Positions 1 to 10,087 of a stretch of 64,000 nucleotides of DNA are shown here, piece after piece. This DNA is from Carya illinoinensis (Eukaryota > Streptophyta > Magnoliopsida > Fagales > Juglandaceae), in assembly GCF_018687715.1 (NCBI RefSeq), contig NC_056758.1, positions 23,230,501-23,294,500 on the forward strand, read 5' to 3'. Position 1 is the stretch's first letter. Every line of letters begins with the position of its first letter. The position numbers and the translations under genes are program-made. The notes under the pieces are model-generated. The model did not search any database. It saw only the letters and a list, made by a program, of their open reading frames with translations, and was not told the origin of the DNA.

Positions 1-2155
1 AGCTAATGGACATATCTTGGTCCGAAACTTTTATGGAGTGTTTTTAGAATGTGTTTAAGAGTGTTCATTGAAGTTTTATTGCATGAATAAAGCTTTCGAT
101 AATAGATTTTCTTAGATCTAGAAACTTGAAAACTGGAAGTGGAAAAACAGTTTTTATTTGGAGAAAGTTTGAATATTTTGTGGTTTGATCTTACTCTAAT
201 GGCTTTTATATTTTTATATGATGATTATAAGTCTCTCATTTTCATGTTAGGATGTTATTTTGAAGATATTTAGCCTTAGTTTCAATGATAAAATTTTTCT
301 ATGTAAGAGAATTTCGGTTAGGCCTAAGATTTGATTTTTTGGGTTAGATCCATGTTTTATTGAGTTTTAGCCATGTGATTTTAAGTTTGATGGTTGGATA
401 TTCTTTAGGACACATTTTAAAACCATGTGATGCTTTATTTCAAAGATCTCACCTACTTAAGCCATTGATCAAGAGATTTATCAAAGCTAGTTGAGGAAAA
501 ACTTTCTGTTTGTGGACTAAGTGTAAAACCAAAATCTCCAAGTGTTATTTTATGACTTTGGTGACTTTATTTTGATAATTTAAAGCATGGTTGATCTTCG
601 AATGATGTTATGAATATGTTAGAAGTAAGATTTGAATTTTTTGGAATTCTTGGAGATGCTTTGATTTAGGGTCAAAGCTTATGACTCAAGTGTTTGGATC
701 TTTTTACAAAAGGTTTGGTGTTGATTATTAGCTTTTTCTAAATGTATGTTTTAAGTATGGTTTTAAACTTAATTGAAAGTTGGAAGGAATTGCAACAAAA
801 ATCAAGAGAAATTGCCTATGGATGTTTTGGCCATAGCGTATTTTCCATAGTTGTGATTTGTTTTAAATTTTCTGACTTGATATTTGAGTTTAGAACAAAA
901 TTTATACGAGGAATGTAAATTTTGGAAATTTTTGAAGTTAGGATGTGAAATCCTTAAGTTAAGGGTAAAGTTGTCATTTTTCCACATGTAGAGGGTAAAA
1001 TGGTAATTTTACTCTAAGTTAGCTTGCTTTCATGCTTCCAATTGTTATTAATTAAATTTCTAACTTTTAGAATACCCTCTTACAGTTTCTCATATTTTGC
1101 ACTTTATTTTCGTAGAACGCAAGGATCGAGGTAAGTTACCTTCTAACTTACTATCAGTTTACTGCATATGTATGATGGGTAAGGGAACTACAACTTATGT
1201 ATGTATGTTATCATATATGCTATGCCATACCACATTATTACATGTTTATCTGTTATGTATGATTTATTCTGTCATGAATATTTATCTGTTACACAATCTA
1301 TTCTGTCATGTATTGCTATATGTTATAAGTATGCCATGTTAAGTATGTCATATGTTACATGTATGCCATATAATGTAATATTCACCATTGCAAGTATGTC
1401 ATGCTAAGTAAAGAAGTCAGATTAAGTTTATGTTAAGTTAAGTTTCAGATCACGTTCATGTTAAGTTATTCATGTCAATCACGACCTTAAGTGCTAGGAT
1501 GGGGTAATATCCTAGTGGAACTCCTTTTTTCACACTGGAGTGTCTAAATAGGTGTGAAATTCCCTAGGTTGATGAAGTACAGTCAACAGGTTGCGAATGC
1601 AGCCTAATTAACTAGTCACCGGAGCACGCTAGGCACTAATGCTGATGGTGCCATATTTTATTTTATGTGTGTTCACAGCAAGTGTGGCACAAACAATTCA
1701 TGGGGCCACAACAACTGTTGAGCATGAAGTATGGGGCCACAATAACTGTGGAGCATACACTACGTGAGACACAGCAATTGTGACACGTAGAATACATGGG
1801 GCCACAACAACTGTGGAGTACGTATTAACGCACTCACAACTGGTATAGATACCTGTGTTGTGATGAGGTAATCGGCAGGGACACACGGCTCAAGGGGACC
1901 TGTGTAGCACCTATATGGTCACGTTATTAATTAAGTCAATTGAGCAAGAGTAGTTTATGTCAAGAAGTTAAGAATAAGCAATCATGGTGACCCCATGAGA
2001 TAAGACTAAGTTTCAGATCAAGTTCATGTTATGTTATATTATATTCACGTACATGTTATGTTCATGTTCACGTTAAGTTTCAAGTTCATGTTCATATCAT
2101 GTTATGTTATGTTCATGTTCACGTTGTATTTCATGTCATGTTATATTCACGTACA
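1..2155 (+). repeat. Old gypsy-like LTR region (family D), left part
   Basis: No coding region is visible. The stretch is AT-rich and carries landmarks that recur elsewhere: GTAAGTTA followed by CTAACTTAC near 1130-1152 (again near 24382), and GCTAGGATG followed by CTAGTGGAACTC near 1493-1523 (again near 24650 and, inverted, near 25890 and 26740). From about 2015 it becomes a run of ATGTTC-like words. That run resumes after the two nested insertions at 10051-10087 and 12295, so this is the left part of one interrupted unit. I infer an LTR because of its length, repetition and lack of coding, but I see neither its true start nor a target duplication. Confidence 0.45.
1700..1820 (+). repeat. 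Imperfect tandem repeat of a GGGGCCACAACAACTGTGGAG word
   Basis: Three imperfect copies of a word close to ATGGGGCCACAACAACTGTG lie at about 1700, 1731 and 1796. A shorter relative (ACACAGCAATTGTGACAC) sits between the second and third. The spacing is uneven, so this is a decayed repeat inside the LTR-like region rather than a clean satellite. Confidence 0.6.
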
Positions 2156-2452
2156 CATTATGTGATGCCCCCAAATCCCACGTAAGACAAGTGGAAATCG
2201 AGACGTCAGGATGATGACAACGAGGGTCACCACCCTATCGCCAAGTGCCAAGTCTGTGTACATGCAACAAGTGTGCAATAAAAATATGTAGCGGATAATA
2301 AAAGCCTTATAACTAAGTACCAGAATTTTTGTTTACTACAAACCCATTAAAATATACATAATAAAATATTACAAGTCTCAAATATTGTTTCAAACCACAA
2401 TACAAGCCATAAAAACTGATAGTGATAATTTTTAAACATGAAAGATGTCAAG

Positions 2453-2581
2453 TCAAAACTCTGGTGGAGACGCCTCCTCGGGCTCAGCCTCCTCCTCTTC
2501 CTCCACATCTGCATCAAAGTCTACAGTACCAAAATGGTGCTGCAGGTAAGTAAAGATCCAAATGTCACAAGATAAAAACAT
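2453..2581 (-). CDS. Putative 42-codon acidic reading frame in family A LTR
   Basis: An ATG at 2581 opens 42 codons ending in TGA at 2453. The product starts MFLS, has a run of five Glu after VDFDADV, and ends EASPPEF. The same start, stop and length occur at 8174-8302, 22299-22427 and 50690-50818. The copy at 22299-22427 keeps the length despite two single-base shifts that cancel. In the fifth LTR (60500-62552) the frame is broken after about 19 codons. It resembles no domain I know. Retention could simply reflect LTR homology rather than coding selection, because differences between copies are mostly amino-acid changing. I treat it as hypothetical. Confidence 0.3.
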   Translation of the reverse strand: MFLSCDIWIFTYLQHHFGTVDFDADVEEEEEAEPEEASPPEF

Positions 2582-2984
2582 ATTAAACTCAATATGCATG
2601 AAAGAATGCTAAATGCACATATCCCATAAATCCACATTTTTCCACGCACGCCAAAAAAACTCATTTTGGCCCAAAAACATATCTTTTAAAATCAGTCCTT
2701 GCCATTATCCCAAATAATGGCCCAAATCAAGAAAACCACCATTTTCCCAAAAAATGGATCACAATAACCTCAAGCAAAGCCTCGAAATTTTCCCAGAAAA
2801 TGGCCCGTATCCAATATCCAAAACCCGTTCCAATTTATTACATGCACCATAATCTTCCCTAGGGATCATCCGCACACTCTGGCTCCTGTGCCACACCGCA
2901 GGTAACGACTACGCATGTGACACCTAAAAGAGCGATACCTAGTCTCGTGCCCAGCGCGTACCTGGACCAAGCCATCCTCTAGTC

Positions 2985-3704
2985 TAGGGGTGAGCATCGG
3001 CCGGTCTGGACCGGCAAAACCGACCGGACCGGCACTGTTTGGACCGGACCGGACCGGACCAAATTGGATTCGGTCCGGTCCGGTCCCATTTTTAAGGGAC
3101 CGAAAAGATTCGGTCCGGTCCCGGTCCGGGAGTTTTTCACCCCGGACCGGACCGAATAGAAATAAAAAAAAATAAATATTATTTATATATATTATTTATA
3201 TAATAGTATTAGCATATTACTAATATATATAATAGTATACTATATGTATATATATTAAATATATTACAATATAATTACATAAATATTAAAAAAAATGTCA
3301 TTAAATATTAGCATATTATATAAATATATAGTTATCACTATTACTATTATTACATATAGTTATTAGTTATAGTATAGTTATTATTACATATATTTATTAG
3401 TTATAGTATTATTACTAATAGACTAATAGTATTAGCATATTACTAATATATATATATATATAATACTATATGTATATATATTACAATATATTACAATATA
3501 ATTACATAAATATTAAAAAAAATGTCATTAGATAAAAAAAAAAAAAAAAAAAAAAAAAAGTCAACCTTGGACCAAATGGACCGACCGGACCGGTCCTGAT
3601 GGAGTTCGGTCCGGTCCAGCGTGGGAAAACCCTGGACCGAATAGGTCCGGTCTGGTCCACAAAACCTCCCTGGACCGGACCGGACCGGACCGAACTCACC
3701 CCTA
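2985..3704. mobile_element. hAT-like MITE rich in CGGTCC repeats
   Basis: The 720-bp insertion is flanked by a perfect 8-bp direct repeat CTCTAGTC (2977-2984 and 3705-3712) and has 10-bp terminal inverted repeats TAGGGGTGAG and CTCACCCCTA. An 8-bp duplication with a TAGGGGTG-type terminus is the signature of hAT transposons. Both ends carry short tandem CCGGTCCGG words in inverted orientation, so the whole element could fold. The middle is almost pure A+T with a duplicated block (3201-3304 and 3424-3530) and a 25-bp A run near 3535. It has no transposase. It is missing from the partner LTR, so it arrived after the host element. Confidence 0.88.
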
Positions 3705-4094
3705 CTCTAGTCCCTGCCAGCCTAGGGACCACGAAGTCGACATGACAGCGTTACCATATCGTGCGATCCGGTCGTCGCCTAATGACAACCCAGGGGATGT
3801 CACTAAGTATTATCCACTGCCGAGTGACCAGAGTAGCTCCACCGAGATAATACCCCATCCCGGCTTGGGGTTGAAAACAAATTTAAAAAACTATAAAACG
3901 ACTAAAATAATTTAAACACCACATCAAACTAAGATATAATAAATAACTAGTAAAAACTAAAAACTAACTTTTAAATCCAAAAATAAACTAAATAAATCTA
4001 ATTAAAAAATAATAAATTAAAATAAAAGAACTAACATTTTAATTAAATTAAAATACTCCATCAGTGAAAATATACATAAAAGTGGGGTATCACA

Positions 4095-4111
4095 TCCTCC
4101 CCCCCTTAAAA
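4095..4111 (-). promoter_or_regulatory. Polypurine tract of the family A element
   Basis: On the minus strand the sequence just before the 3' LTR reads AAGGGGGGGAGGA and then TGTGATACC. A purine run touching the LTR start is where plus-strand DNA synthesis is primed in LTR retrotransposons. It follows an ATTTCGAGGATGAAAT motif, also seen in related form before the family H LTR at 49162. Confidence 0.85.
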
Positions 4112-4203
4112 TAAATTTCATCCTCGAAATTTGCAAGATCAAACACTAACTTGAAGCAAGCCACATGATTCCACTGAGATCAAGTTTAAGAAACGTACCG
4201 TCA

Positions 4204-4828
4204 TTTACTCAAACAAATAGGGATACTGCTCTCTCATGTCTGCTTCTCTCTCCCAAGAGAAATCTTGAGCTAACGGATCTCCCCATGCCACCTTTACCAA
4301 AGGTATCGTCTTGGATCTCAACTGTCACTCTTTCCAATCCAAAATCTACGAAGGAACAACCTCATAAGTAAGATCCGGTTGCAACTGAATACGCTCTGAG
4401 TCGACAAAGTGCAGCTCTTGTTGTCCAAAACTCTTCTTCAAGGACGATACATGAAAAGCATCATGAATTTCCTCAAAATATTATGGCAATGCAATTCTAT
4501 AAGCGACTGACCCTACCTTCTCCAAAATCTGAAAAGGGCCGACATATCTCGGATCCAGTTTCCTACTTTTACCAAAACTCTTAACTCCTTTCATGTGAGA
4601 GACCTTAAGATAAACCCAATCACCTTCCTCAAAAGATAGCTCTGTCCTCCTTGTATCTGCATAGCTTTTCTGACGACCCTAAGCCGCCGCCATTTTATCC
4701 CTTATAATCCGAACTTGACTTTGCATCTCTTGAATTATTTCGGGCCCAACTATTTTATTCTCCCCGACTTCATCCCAACACAAAGGCGATCTACACTTCC
4801 TCCCATAAAGAGCTTCATAAGGAGCCAT
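4204..4828 (-). pseudogene. Integrase C-terminus and chromodomain remnant
   Basis: Downstream of the integrase core the minus strand continues in recognisable but broken frames. A post-core segment with an MAPYEALYGRKC-like motif comes first, then an SFGKSRKLDPRYVGPF-like segment, then a terminal stretch containing KTIPLVKVAWGDP and READMREQYPYLF at about 4330-4210. The last part matches the chromodomain that ends Tekay/Del pol proteins and is thought to steer integration to heterochromatin. Several in-frame stops interrupt it, including two near 4330-4360. Confidence 0.75.
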
Positions 4829-5374
4829 CTAGATGGACACATGAAAGCTATTATTATAAGCAAATTCTATGAGCAGCAAGTGATTCTCCCAACTTCCTTG
4901 AAATTCCATAACACATGCTCGCAACATATCTTCAAGGGTCTGAATAGTGCGCTCTGATTGGCCGTCTGTCTGAGGGTGATATGCAGTACTAAACTTCAAC
5001 TTAGTACCCAATGCTGCCTGCAAAATTTTCCAAAACTGAGACGTGGACCTTGGGTCCCGATCCGATACGATACTCTTGGGTATCCCGTGCAACCGCACTA
5101 TCTCTTTTACATACAAGCGAGTCAAATTTTCCAAGGAATCAGTGTTATTAATAGGCAAGAAATGAGCACTCTTAGTTAACCAGTCAACAATCACCCAAAC
5201 CGAGTTCTTTCCACCAGGAGTCGGTAAGGCCACTACAAAATCCATCATAATGTCGTCCCACTTCCACTCAGGAGTAGGGAGGGGTTGGAGCATACCAGCG
5301 GGTCGTTGATGTTCAGCCTTGACTTGACGGCATGTGTGACATCTCTCAATATACAAGGCAATAAGGGGCCGCAT
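4829..5374 (-). pseudogene. Integrase catalytic core, family A element
   Basis: The 181-codon open stretch covers the second half of the integrase zinc finger (CHTC near residue 12) and the core. The three acidic catalytic residues are visible: Asp45 in MMDF, Asp105 in SDRD and Glu141 in GQSER, with 35 residues between the last two as expected for the retroviral integrase fold. It ends at a stop just after NNSFHVSI, where the protein should continue. The upstream junction at about 5371-5465 is disturbed by a short repeat of GGATGAACTGAATA and GGGGCCGCATAAGCTTCTG, which breaks the frame with the zinc-finger half. The enzyme would insert cDNA into the host genome. Confidence 0.88.
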
Positions 5375-5766
5375 AAGCTTCTGACAGGATGAACTGAATA
5401 ATTTTTCTTCAAATCTCGATACATCTTCGTACTGCCAGGATGAACTGAATAAGGGGCCGCATAAGCTTCTGCCATAATTCGCTCCTTGAATTCTGAATCT
5501 TTGGGCATTACTCTACGATCTCGGAACTGAAGAATTCCATCCTTATCCATACTATAATGCAATGGCCCTCTAGATTTTCTGACTCTTTTTCTAATATCTA
5601 ATAGCTTCGGGTCCTTCCATTGAAGAGTCTTCAATTCCTCAAAATCAACTACTCGAATATCAAGAATTGAAGATAACATTTCCTCTTGTTGGGAATTTTC
5701 AATAAGAAGTCTTCTCATCCCACAAAGTAAAGAATCCAATCCTGACGATTCGGCTTCATCTTCCAA
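5245..5766 (-). pseudogene. RNase H to integrase linker and zinc-finger half, family A
   Basis: This frame encodes the linker after RNase H and the start of the integrase H2C2 finger ([21 protein letters not shown]). The CxxC half lies in the next frame downstream (4829-5374). The final third is out of register because of the duplicated segment near 5371-5465, so residues after the finger are not genuine. It belongs to one decayed pol gene with its neighbours. Confidence 0.75.
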
Positions 5767-5775
5767 GTGTGACTT

Positions 5776-6388
5776 TCAACTCAAAGCATCAGCAACTATA
5801 TTTGCCTTCCCTAGATGATACTTGATCTCGCACTGGTAATCACTGATTAACTCTAGCCATTGCCTCTGCCTCATGTTCAGATTCTTCTGAGAAAACAAGT
5901 GCTTCAAACTCTTATGATCGGTGTATACTTTGCAAACTTCTCCATACAAATAGTGCCGCCAGATCTTAAGAGCAAACACAATCGCAGCCAATTCTAAATC
6001 ATGCGTCGAATAATTCTTCTCATGATCTTTTAGCTAACGAGATGCATAAGCAACAACCCGTCCCTCCTGCATAAGGACATCCCAATCCAAATTTAGACGC
6101 ATCGCTAAAAACTAAAAATGGCTTGTGCGATTCTGGAAGTGCCAATACTGGTGCAGTTTTCAATCTCTTCTTCAATTCTTGGAAACTTCTCTCGCACTTG
6201 TCTGACCAAATTTATTCTGCATTCTTTCTAGTCAAAGTAGTGAGAGGTCCGGATAAGCAAGAAAATCCCTCCACAAATCTTCAATAATATCCAACAAGTC
6301 CCAAGAAACTCCGAATCTCGCGCACGGTCGTTGGACACTGCCATGACAAAATAGCTTCCACCTTGCTAAGATCAACAGCCACCCCGTC
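5776..6388 (-). pseudogene. RT connection and RNase H region, family A
   Basis: The clean part, 5776-5991, encodes [18 protein letters not shown], then [11 protein letters not shown], then [11 protein letters not shown]. This is the hallmark C-terminal half of the gypsy RNase H domain, which degrades the RNA strand of the RNA-DNA hybrid. Between 5992 and 6388 the connection region is recognisable but has stops and frame changes. A stop follows VADALS at 5776, before the integrase linker. Confidence 0.8.
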
Positions 6389-7252
6389 TCAGGAAATCAC
6401 ATGCCCAAGAAATTTGACTTCCTCCAAACAAAATTCACATTTGCTAAGCTTTGCATACAACTGGTGTTCTCTTAATTTCCCAAGTACTAGACGAAGGTGA
6501 TAAACATGCTCTTCAAAATCTTGGGAATAAATTAAAATATCATCAATGAAAACTACCACAAAGGAATCCAAATAAGGTCGAAATACCCGATTCATTAAAT
6601 CTATAAAAGCTGCAGGGGCATTGGCTAATCCAAAGGGCATCACCTTAAATTCATAATGCCCATATCTCGATCTAAAAGCAGTTTTGGGTATATCCTTATC
6701 GCTTATCCGCAACTGGTAGTATCCTGATCTCAAATCAATCTTCAAAAACACAGCTGCTCCTTGAAGCTGATCAAACAAATCGTCGATCCGTGGGAGAGGA
6801 TACTTATTCTTGATGGTCACCTTATTTAGTTCTTGATAATCAATGCACATTCTGAGAGTACCATCTTTCTTTTTAACAAACAGCACTGGCACACCCCATG
6901 GTGAAGTACTTGGCTGAATAAACCCCTTATCTACCAACTCTTGTAACTGAACCTTCAACTCTTTTAATTCAGCTGGTGCCATACGGTAAGGGGCTTTATG
7001 TACAGGGGCCGCTCCAGGTTCCAAGTCAATAACAAACTCCAATTCACGAACAGGGGGTAGCCCAGGCAAGTCATCCACAAACACGTCAGGAAATTCTTCC
7101 ACAACTAGGATATCTACCAAGGACTTTTTCTCAGACGGCGTAGACACCATTTGGACTAAAAAGGCATCCGCTCCACAAGCAATCTCTCTCCTCGCTTGAA
7201 TTGCCGATATAACTACCGGATTTTCTTTTAGTTTACTTCCCGCAAATTCCAA
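6389..7252 (-). pseudogene. Reverse transcriptase domain, family A
   Basis: The longest open piece of this pol is 287 codons. It holds the palm and fingers of a Ty3/gypsy reverse transcriptase: [14 protein letters not shown] near 87-100, [14 protein letters not shown] near 118-131, [12 protein letters not shown] near 172-183, [12 protein letters not shown] near 205-216, and the catalytic FIDD box at 235-238. All catalytic residues visible here are intact. It stops right after FLGHVIS, where family members continue, so the stop is a later mutation. Upstream it runs on from protease across a TGA at 7325-7327. The sequence is closest to the Tekay/Del clade in my judgement. Confidence 0.93.
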
Positions 7253-7324
7253 GTAATCACCATCTGGTAGCTGAAAGCTAATTACTCGACTTCTACAATT
7301 AATACTCGCAGAATATCGATATAG

Positions 7325-7615
7325 TCAATCCATCCCAAGGATAATATCAAATCCCAGTAGCTTAAATACAACCAAATCTGCATCCAGAAACCTTCCACCA
7401 AAATTCAAAGGACAGCCCAACGCAACTTTGGAACACCACACCACTTCACCATTTGGTAAAGTCACTACTAATGATTTTGGCAAGGGTCTCGTAACCAGAT
7501 TACATATCCGAGCAAAACTGGAAGATACAAACGACTGAGATGCACCCAAATCAAACAAAGTGCAAGCATAAAATTCATATAAACGGACTCTTCCTGAACC
7601 AATCACATTAACCAA
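7325..7615 (-). pseudogene. Retropepsin-like protease, family A
   Basis: The 96-codon frame carries the active-site region LFDLGASQSFVSSSF and ends with ILGMD, the conserved second motif of gypsy aspartic proteases. The usual Asp-Ser/Thr-Gly triad reads Asp-Leu-Gly, so one key residue is changed. The frame ends with TGA directly after GMD, where the family normally has Trp, consistent with TGG to TGA decay. In an active element this enzyme would cut the polyprotein into capsid and enzymes. Confidence 0.85.
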
Positions 7616-7865
7616 TGAAATTTAAATACAAAGAAGAAACCAAAACCAAAACCGAAACCACATAACAAGAAAATAAAATATACTAGCATGCAATAACATA
7701 ACTAAATAAATAAATACAAACAAGCTAACTCAAATAAATTCAAATCAAATAAAACATATCAAATAGCAAACTTTAAATAAAATAAATTTCAAATCACAAC
7801 TTTTTAAAAAAAAAACTTTATGGTACTAAACCTATGGGACATGTGGTTTTACCCAGAGCCAAATC
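7616..7865 (-). other. Leader remnant; gag missing
   Basis: About 250 bp of AT-rich sequence separates the protease from the primer site. Tekay/Del gag normally occupies well over 1 kb here. I see no capsid or zinc-knuckle coding on either strand, so gag was lost by deletion. Confidence 0.7.
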
Positions 7866-7877
7866 GCTCTTATATCA
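7866..7877 (-). promoter_or_regulatory. Degenerate tRNA-Met primer binding site
   Basis: Two bases inside the 5' LTR boundary the minus strand reads TGATATAAGAGC. It differs at two positions from TGGTATCAGAGC, the complement of the initiator tRNA-Met 3' end used by many plant LTR elements. The position is exactly that expected for minus-strand priming. Confidence 0.75.
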
Positions 7878-7879
7878 CC

Positions 7880-10050
7880 TGTGACGCCCCCAAATCCTAC
7901 GTACGGACACGTGGAAATCGAGACGTCGGGATGATGACAACGCGGGTTACCACCCTATCGCCAAGTGCCAAATGTGTGTACATGCAACAATTGTGCAATA
8001 AAAACACGCAGCGGATAATAAAAGCCTTATAACTAAGTATCAGAATTTTTGTTTACTACAAACCCGATTAAAACATGCATAATAAAATATTACAAGCCTC
8101 AAATATTGTTTCAAACCACAATACAAGCCATAAAAACTAATAGTGATAATTTTTAAACATGAAAGACGTCAAGTCAAAACTCTGGCGGAGCTGCCTCCTC
8201 GGGCTCAACCTCGTCCTCTTCCTCCATATCTGCATCAAAGTCTACGGTATAAAAATGATGCCGCAGGTAAGTAAAGATCCAAACGCCACAAGATAAAAAC
8301 ATATTAAACTCAACAATATGCATGAAAGAATGCTAAATGCACATATTCCATAAATCCACATTTTTCCACGCACGCCAAAAAAACTCATTTTGGCCCAAAA
8401 ACATATCCTTTAAAACCAGTCCTTGCCATTATCCTAGATAATGACCCATATCAAGAAAACCACTATTTTCCCAGAAAATGGCCCGTATCCAATATCCAAA
8501 ACCCGTTCCAATTTATTGCATGCACCATGATCTCCCCTAGGGATCATCCGCACACTCTGGCTTCTGTGCCACACCGTAGGTAACGACTACGCATGTGACA
8601 CCTAAATGAGCAAAACCTAATCTCGCGCCCAGTGCGTACCTGGACCAAGCTATCCTCTAGTCCCCGCCAGCCTAGGGACCACTGAGTCGACACGACAGCG
8701 TTACCGTATCGTGTGATCCGGTCGTCGCCCAGCGACAACCTAGGGGATGTCACTCAGTATTATCCACTCTCGAGTGACCAGAAGAGCTCCACCGAGATAA
8801 TAACCCATCCCAGCTTGGGTTCGTGATACACACGCACCCAAAAATCCATTTACACAAATAAAACCAGTTTTTCTCAATTTAATACATGCACATGAATGCA
8901 CCATGCAATGCATACCTCAAGACACAATTCATCCAACAAATAACAATATCAACAATAACAAACAACTCCGTCCTCAAATCCATCCGACCCCTAACTCCTC
9001 GGACTCAGTCTGGAATAACCAACCAGTCAATGAATTTATTGTAAAAGCAATAATATATTTAAATCTAAAATAGAGTTTGAAAAATACTTACAGCGCTATA
9101 TGATAACTTTTGAAGGATCAAGGAGCTACAAACGGCGGAGAAAAAGCAATGTAACAGTGTAAAATACACTGTGGCCGTGGGTTATAAAATACCCACTTTC
9201 GAATGGGGACAAACCAAGACTTGAAATTGATAGAGAATGGCCTAGAGATGTTTATGAAGCTAATGGAAGTGAAAGTTGGCCGTGGGTGGCAGCGAAAATG
9301 GTAGTGGAAGCGAAAAAATGGCAAAACGGAGTTGAGCTCGTGGGAGCTACTCCGGCAATGGATCAGAGCTGGAAATGGGTGGTTTAGGATGGCAAGAAGT
9401 AGGTGATGAAGTGGTGAAGAGATCGTGGCCGGAGGTGGAACGACGGCGGTGGAAATGCACAAAAACCGTGCAACTTGGAGGGGCTCTCGGCAGCAAATGG
9501 CAGCTCGGATGGAGGTGAAATTTGGTGGGGAGGTTCACTAGTCAAAGGGGAAGAGACCTGGGTTGGTGGTGTAGGCCATGGTGGCCGAACGGTGGCAGTC
9601 TGGGCTGAGAAGCAGAACGGCGACAGAGGAGAGAGAGAGAGAGAGAGAATGTTCCGCGTGAAAGAGAAGAAAGACGAGGAAGAAATAAAAAAGAAGAAAA
9701 AAGAAAAGAAGGAAACGAAAAATAAAAAGAAAAGAGGAAAATAAAAAAAGAAAAAAAAAGAAAAGGAAAAGATGAGGAAAAGAAATGAGGTCCAATCCTC
9801 ACATCTGAAGTCCAGAAACTGATCCAACGAAAACAAATTTAAAAAACTATAAAACGACTAAAATAATTTAAACACCATATCAAACTAAAATATAATAAAT
9901 AACTAGTAAAAACTAAAAACTAACTTTTAAATCCAAAAACAAACTAAATCAATCCAATTAAAAAACAATAAATTAAAATAAAAGAACTAACATTTTAATT
10001 AAATTAAAATACTCTTTCAGTGAAAATATACGTAAAAACGGGATATCACA
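7880..10050 (-). repeat. 5' LTR of the family A element
   Basis: This 2171-bp LTR starts TGTGACGCCCCC and ends GGATATCACA on the plus strand. It keeps the 1-kb segment (about 8822-9828) that the other LTR lost. The segment includes a purine-rich stretch (9610-9780) giving many spurious Glu/Lys or Phe/Ser reading frames, which I do not regard as genes. The antisense splice-donor consensus CAGGTAAGT is at 8264-8272. Confidence 0.92.
8174..8302 (-). CDS. Putative 42-codon acidic reading frame in family A LTR
   Basis: This is the counterpart of 2453-2581 in the other LTR of the same element, with the same ATG, the same TGA and 42 codons. It starts MFLSCGVWIF, has an acidic middle (EEEDEVEPEE) and ends APPEF. 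Eight residues differ from the partner, mostly through single transitions, which looks like decay since insertion rather than constraint. Function unknown. Confidence 0.3.
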   Translation of the reverse strand: MFLSCGVWIFTYLRHHFYTVDFDADMEEEDEVEPEEAAPPEF

Positions 10051-10087
10051 CATTATGTTCAAGTTCATGTTCATGTTATGTTATGTT

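Larger units (their letters stand above)
2161..4094 (-). repeat. 3' LTR of the family A element
   Basis: Aligned by eye to the 5' LTR at 7880-10050, it starts TGTGATGCCCCC and ends GGGGTATCACA. It differs in two large ways. A 720-bp MITE with an 8-bp target duplication is inserted at 2985-3704. About 1.0 kb, matching 8822-9828 of the other LTR, is missing at about 3872. The remaining sequence is clearly homologous throughout, including a short acidic reading frame and an antisense splice-donor consensus at 2543-2551. Confidence 0.92.
2161..10050 (-). mobile_element. Two-LTR Ty3/gypsy element of Tekay/Del type, gag-less (family A)
   Basis: Both ends are defined. The LTRs begin TGTGATGCCCCC or TGTGACGCCCCC and end ATCACA on the plus strand, and a perfect 5-bp target duplication CATTA lies at 2156-2160 and 10051-10055. 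The element reads on the minus strand. It has a degenerate tRNA-Met primer site at 7866-7877, decayed protease, reverse transcriptase, RNase H, integrase and chromodomain coding from 7615 down to about 4204, and a purine-rich tract next to the 3' LTR. The pol order and the terminal chromodomain fit the Tekay/Del chromoviruses. Only about 250 bp separate the primer site from protease, so gag is absent. Many in-frame stops make it dead. It interrupts the ATGTTC-rich family D sequence. Confidence 0.93.

Noticed and set aside
2990..3732. Reading frames rich in GPDRTGP-type repeats
   Set aside because: They translate the CGGTCC arrays of the MITE. They start and stop with the repeat and match no protein domain.
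4165..5179. Plus-strand frames between 4165 and 5179
   Set aside because: They are shadows of the minus-strand integrase and chromodomain region of the family A element.
9118..9836. Several frames of 60-150 codons on both strands, Phe/Ser- or Glu/Lys-rich
   Set aside because: They come from a purine-rich segment of the family A LTR that recurs in other LTR copies (23423-24119, 60581-61357) with different frames.
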